A stretch of 7,039 nt of DNA from Filomicrobium sp. (lineage in GTDB: Bacteria > Pseudomonadota > Alphaproteobacteria > Rhizobiales > Hyphomicrobiaceae): positions 1 to 7,039 of the forward strand of contig JAJFHK010000217.1 in assembly GCA_021775655.1 (NCBI GenBank). Direction: 5' to 3'. A model generated the notes under the pieces. That model made no database searches and was not told the origin of the DNA. It was given only the letters and a program-made list of their open reading frames with translations. The stretch's first letter is position 1. The number at the start of each line of letters is the position of its first letter. Positions 5,672 through 7,039 of the stretch are shown here, piece after piece. The translations under genes and the position numbers were made by a program.

Positions 5672-6892
5672 TTAAGGTAAATCAATGCGCGCGCGGCCTT
5701 TATTTACCGGGCCGGCATCGAGGATCGTGCGTGTAACGGTTGCATCTGCGGCCGGCGCTGCTCGACGACGCAACAGTCCATCTCTGTAAAATTCAAGCAC
5801 GGAACGCGTCATCCGTTCCGTTGTAAAACGCTGGCCTACAACGCCCCGCAACCTGCCTGCCCTGGCTTCACAGGCTGCTAAATCGTCGTTCGCTAGAGCC
5901 ATCGCACACGCCAAAGCTTTAGCGTCTCCCGGTGGAACGAGCCGAGTATCGCTACCTTCGACGATCTCAGATACGCCCCCGACATTGGTCGCAATCAACG
6001 GTATGCCGGCCGCAGCGGCTTCTAGCGCGATGTATGGAAGACTCTCTGCCCGTGACGGCATCAGGAGCACCCGACCCAGAGCGAACGCATCTCGCGCCGG
6101 CATTGCACCCGGGAACGATACTCTGGCGCCTAGACCAAGCCGGTGCGCCTGAGCCTTGAATTGCGCCGCGTCGGGACCATCGCCAACAATCACCGCGCGT
6201 GTCTTTCCTGCAAGCTGGGCCAGTGCATCCAGCAGCACATCTACACCTTTCAAGTGTCGCAGCTCGCCAACAAAGAGAAATTCGGCCGCATTCCCATCGA
6301 GCTGACGCAGTTCGAAATCTGATGGCGACAAGCCGTTGGGAATGACCCGGTTCGGAACGTTATCGAGTCGGATCGAACTCTCGAAACGACCGCGGGCAAA
6401 GCTACTTTCAAATATGATGCCGTCCGTCAACTTTGCTAACGCCGCCTCAGCGGAGACATAGAAATTTCCTTTGAGGGAACCATCGAAAAAGTGCAGGCTG
6501 CCCCCGTGCGGCGTATAAAACCGCAGCGGCCGCTGACCGCTCGCCCGTCCTGGGAAACCGCCTCCTACGCGTGCGTATAGACCGCCCTTTGCGCCATGCC
6601 CGTGCAATACGTCGATGCCAAGTTCCATGCCGAGGCGGCGCGTCTCACGAACACATTTCAGGTCACTGACACCGGGCGCCCGCCCCATTGGTATGGAATG
6701 CAAACCAAGAGGCAGATGCGAAGCCAATTCGTTGAGACGCTGCACTGTGAGGCCGTCGGAAGTATTAGAGTCGACCAAAACCCCTACCTCGAGACCCCAC
6801 CTTGTTTGTTCCAGCGCAAGATCGCGCACATGGCGAAACAACCCGCCAACAGGTGCACGAAGGATATGCAGAATGCGAAGCGTCGGGGTCAC
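5672..6892 (-). CDS. GT4-family glycosyltransferase (406 aa)
   Basis: This is a cytoplasmic, GT-B fold, probably retaining glycosyltransferase that adds a sugar from a nucleotide donor to the growing lipid-linked repeat unit. The N-terminal acceptor half has the glycine-rich opening RAPVGGLFRHV (12-22), HGHGAKGG (97-104) and YTPHGG (126-131). The C-terminal donor half has VIPNG (183-187), LFVGELRHLKGVD (206-218) with Arg212 and Lys215 as likely phosphate contacts, VIVGDGP (234-240), and the E-x7-E pair Glu283/Glu291 followed by AAAAGIPLIATNVGG. Length is typical and no damage is seen. The start is GTG at 6890-6892, with GGAG nine bases upstream (6902-6905). The gene lies 62 bases after the export-protein gene and 100 bases before the phosphotransferase, in the same direction. 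Sugar specificity cannot be read from sequence. Confidence 0.9.
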   Translation of the reverse strand: MTPTLRILHILRAPVGGLFRHVRDLALEQTRWGLEVGVLVDSNTSDGLTVQRLNELASHLPLGLHSIPMGRAPGVSDLKCVRETRRLGMELGIDVLHGHGAKGGLYARVGGGFPGRASGQRPLRFYTPHGGSLHFFDGSLKGNFYVSAEAALAKLTDGIIFESSFARGRFESSIRLDNVPNRVIPNGLSPSDFELRQLDGNAAEFLFVGELRHLKGVDVLLDALAQLAGKTRAVIVGDGPDAAQFKAQAHRLGLGARVSFPGAMPARDAFALGRVLLMPSRAESLPYIALEAAAAGIPLIATNVGGVSEIVEGSDTRLVPPGDAKALACAMALANDDLAACEARAGRLRGVVGQRFTTERMTRSVLEFYRDGLLRRRAAPAADATVTRTILDAGPVNKGRARIDLP

Positions 6893-6954
6893 GCGAAACA
6901 GCTCCAGGTTGCATCGGCTCCGGCCCGCACCAGACAGACTCGCCGCGCGTCGAT

Positions 6955-7039
6955 TTAGAAGAAACGTTCGTAAACGAAAACAGTATCTCCGGCCTTAACG
7001 ACATAATTCGACGGCGCGTCTATTTCTTCGACCAGTCCG
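6955..7039 (-). CDS. Polysaccharide export protein, C-terminal end (Wza/GumB/ExoF type, partial)
   Basis: Read on the minus strand from the window edge, 27 codons end at TAA 6955-6957. They give NYVVKAGDTVFVYERFF at the C-terminus. The pattern VKAGDTVFVYERFF matches the final strand of outer-membrane auxiliary export proteins with Poly_export and SLBB domains, which commonly end in a GDTI-V-ERWF-like motif. Such proteins form or gate the periplasmic and outer-membrane channel for exopolysaccharide. It is the first gene of the visible minus-strand series, and everything upstream lies outside the window. The stretch is short, but the terminal motif and the neighbourhood agree. Confidence 0.7.
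   Translation of the reverse strand, partial: GLVEEIDAPSNYVVKAGDTVFVYERFF

Noticed and set aside
1..7039. Mobile elements, CRISPR arrays, tRNA or rRNA genes
   Set aside because: No transposase or integrase frame, no regularly spaced repeat series, and no tRNA or rRNA-like conserved segment was found on either strand by eye.

Overview
The window looks like chromosomal DNA of an alphaproteobacterium, most probably of the Bradyrhizobium/Rhodopseudomonas type. That is a judgement from protein style (O-antigen ligase with GTFKDPNVFGPF, long-form WcaJ/ExoY-like phosphotransferase), frequent GTG/TTG starts and fairly GC-rich codon use. No search could be run to confirm it.

Left part, plus strand (about 1-2107). 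The window opens with what is probably the last 18 codons of an unidentified gene. A gene-poor stretch of about 450 bases follows. It holds a possible 35-codon ORF, a long imperfect hairpin (272-344) and a perfect 14-bp palindrome (468-481). Next is a 390-residue PcfJ-like protein (506-1678), a family first known from conjugative plasmids and of unclear function on chromosomes. A GC-rich hairpin that could act as a terminator comes next, then an unrecognised 79-residue protein (1868-2107) with a strong ribosome binding site.

Right part, minus strand (7039 down to about 2239). This is an exopolysaccharide or capsule locus. In transcription order it has: the C-terminus of a Wza/GumB/ExoF-type export protein; a GT4 glycosyltransferase; a polyprenyl-phosphate glycosyl-1-phosphate transferase, which would load the first sugar on the lipid carrier; a Wzy/WaaL-type polymerase or ligase membrane protein; and a small, apparently frameshifted membrane-protein gene. 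The gaps are 62, 100, 59 and 3 bases, so one operon is likely. Together these genes would start, extend, polymerise and export a surface polysaccharide by a Wzx/Wzy-like route. No flippase or chain-length regulator is in the window.

The two blocks converge between 2107 and 2239. The most unusual feature is the phosphotransferase gene: its frame and family length (508 codons) are preserved, but it carries two in-frame stops five codons apart. The pattern fits either a pair of compensating indels or point nonsense mutations. The small gene after the polymerase also needs at least one frameshift. Real decay or sequencing error are both possible. I see no tRNA, rRNA, CRISPR array, transposase or integrase.
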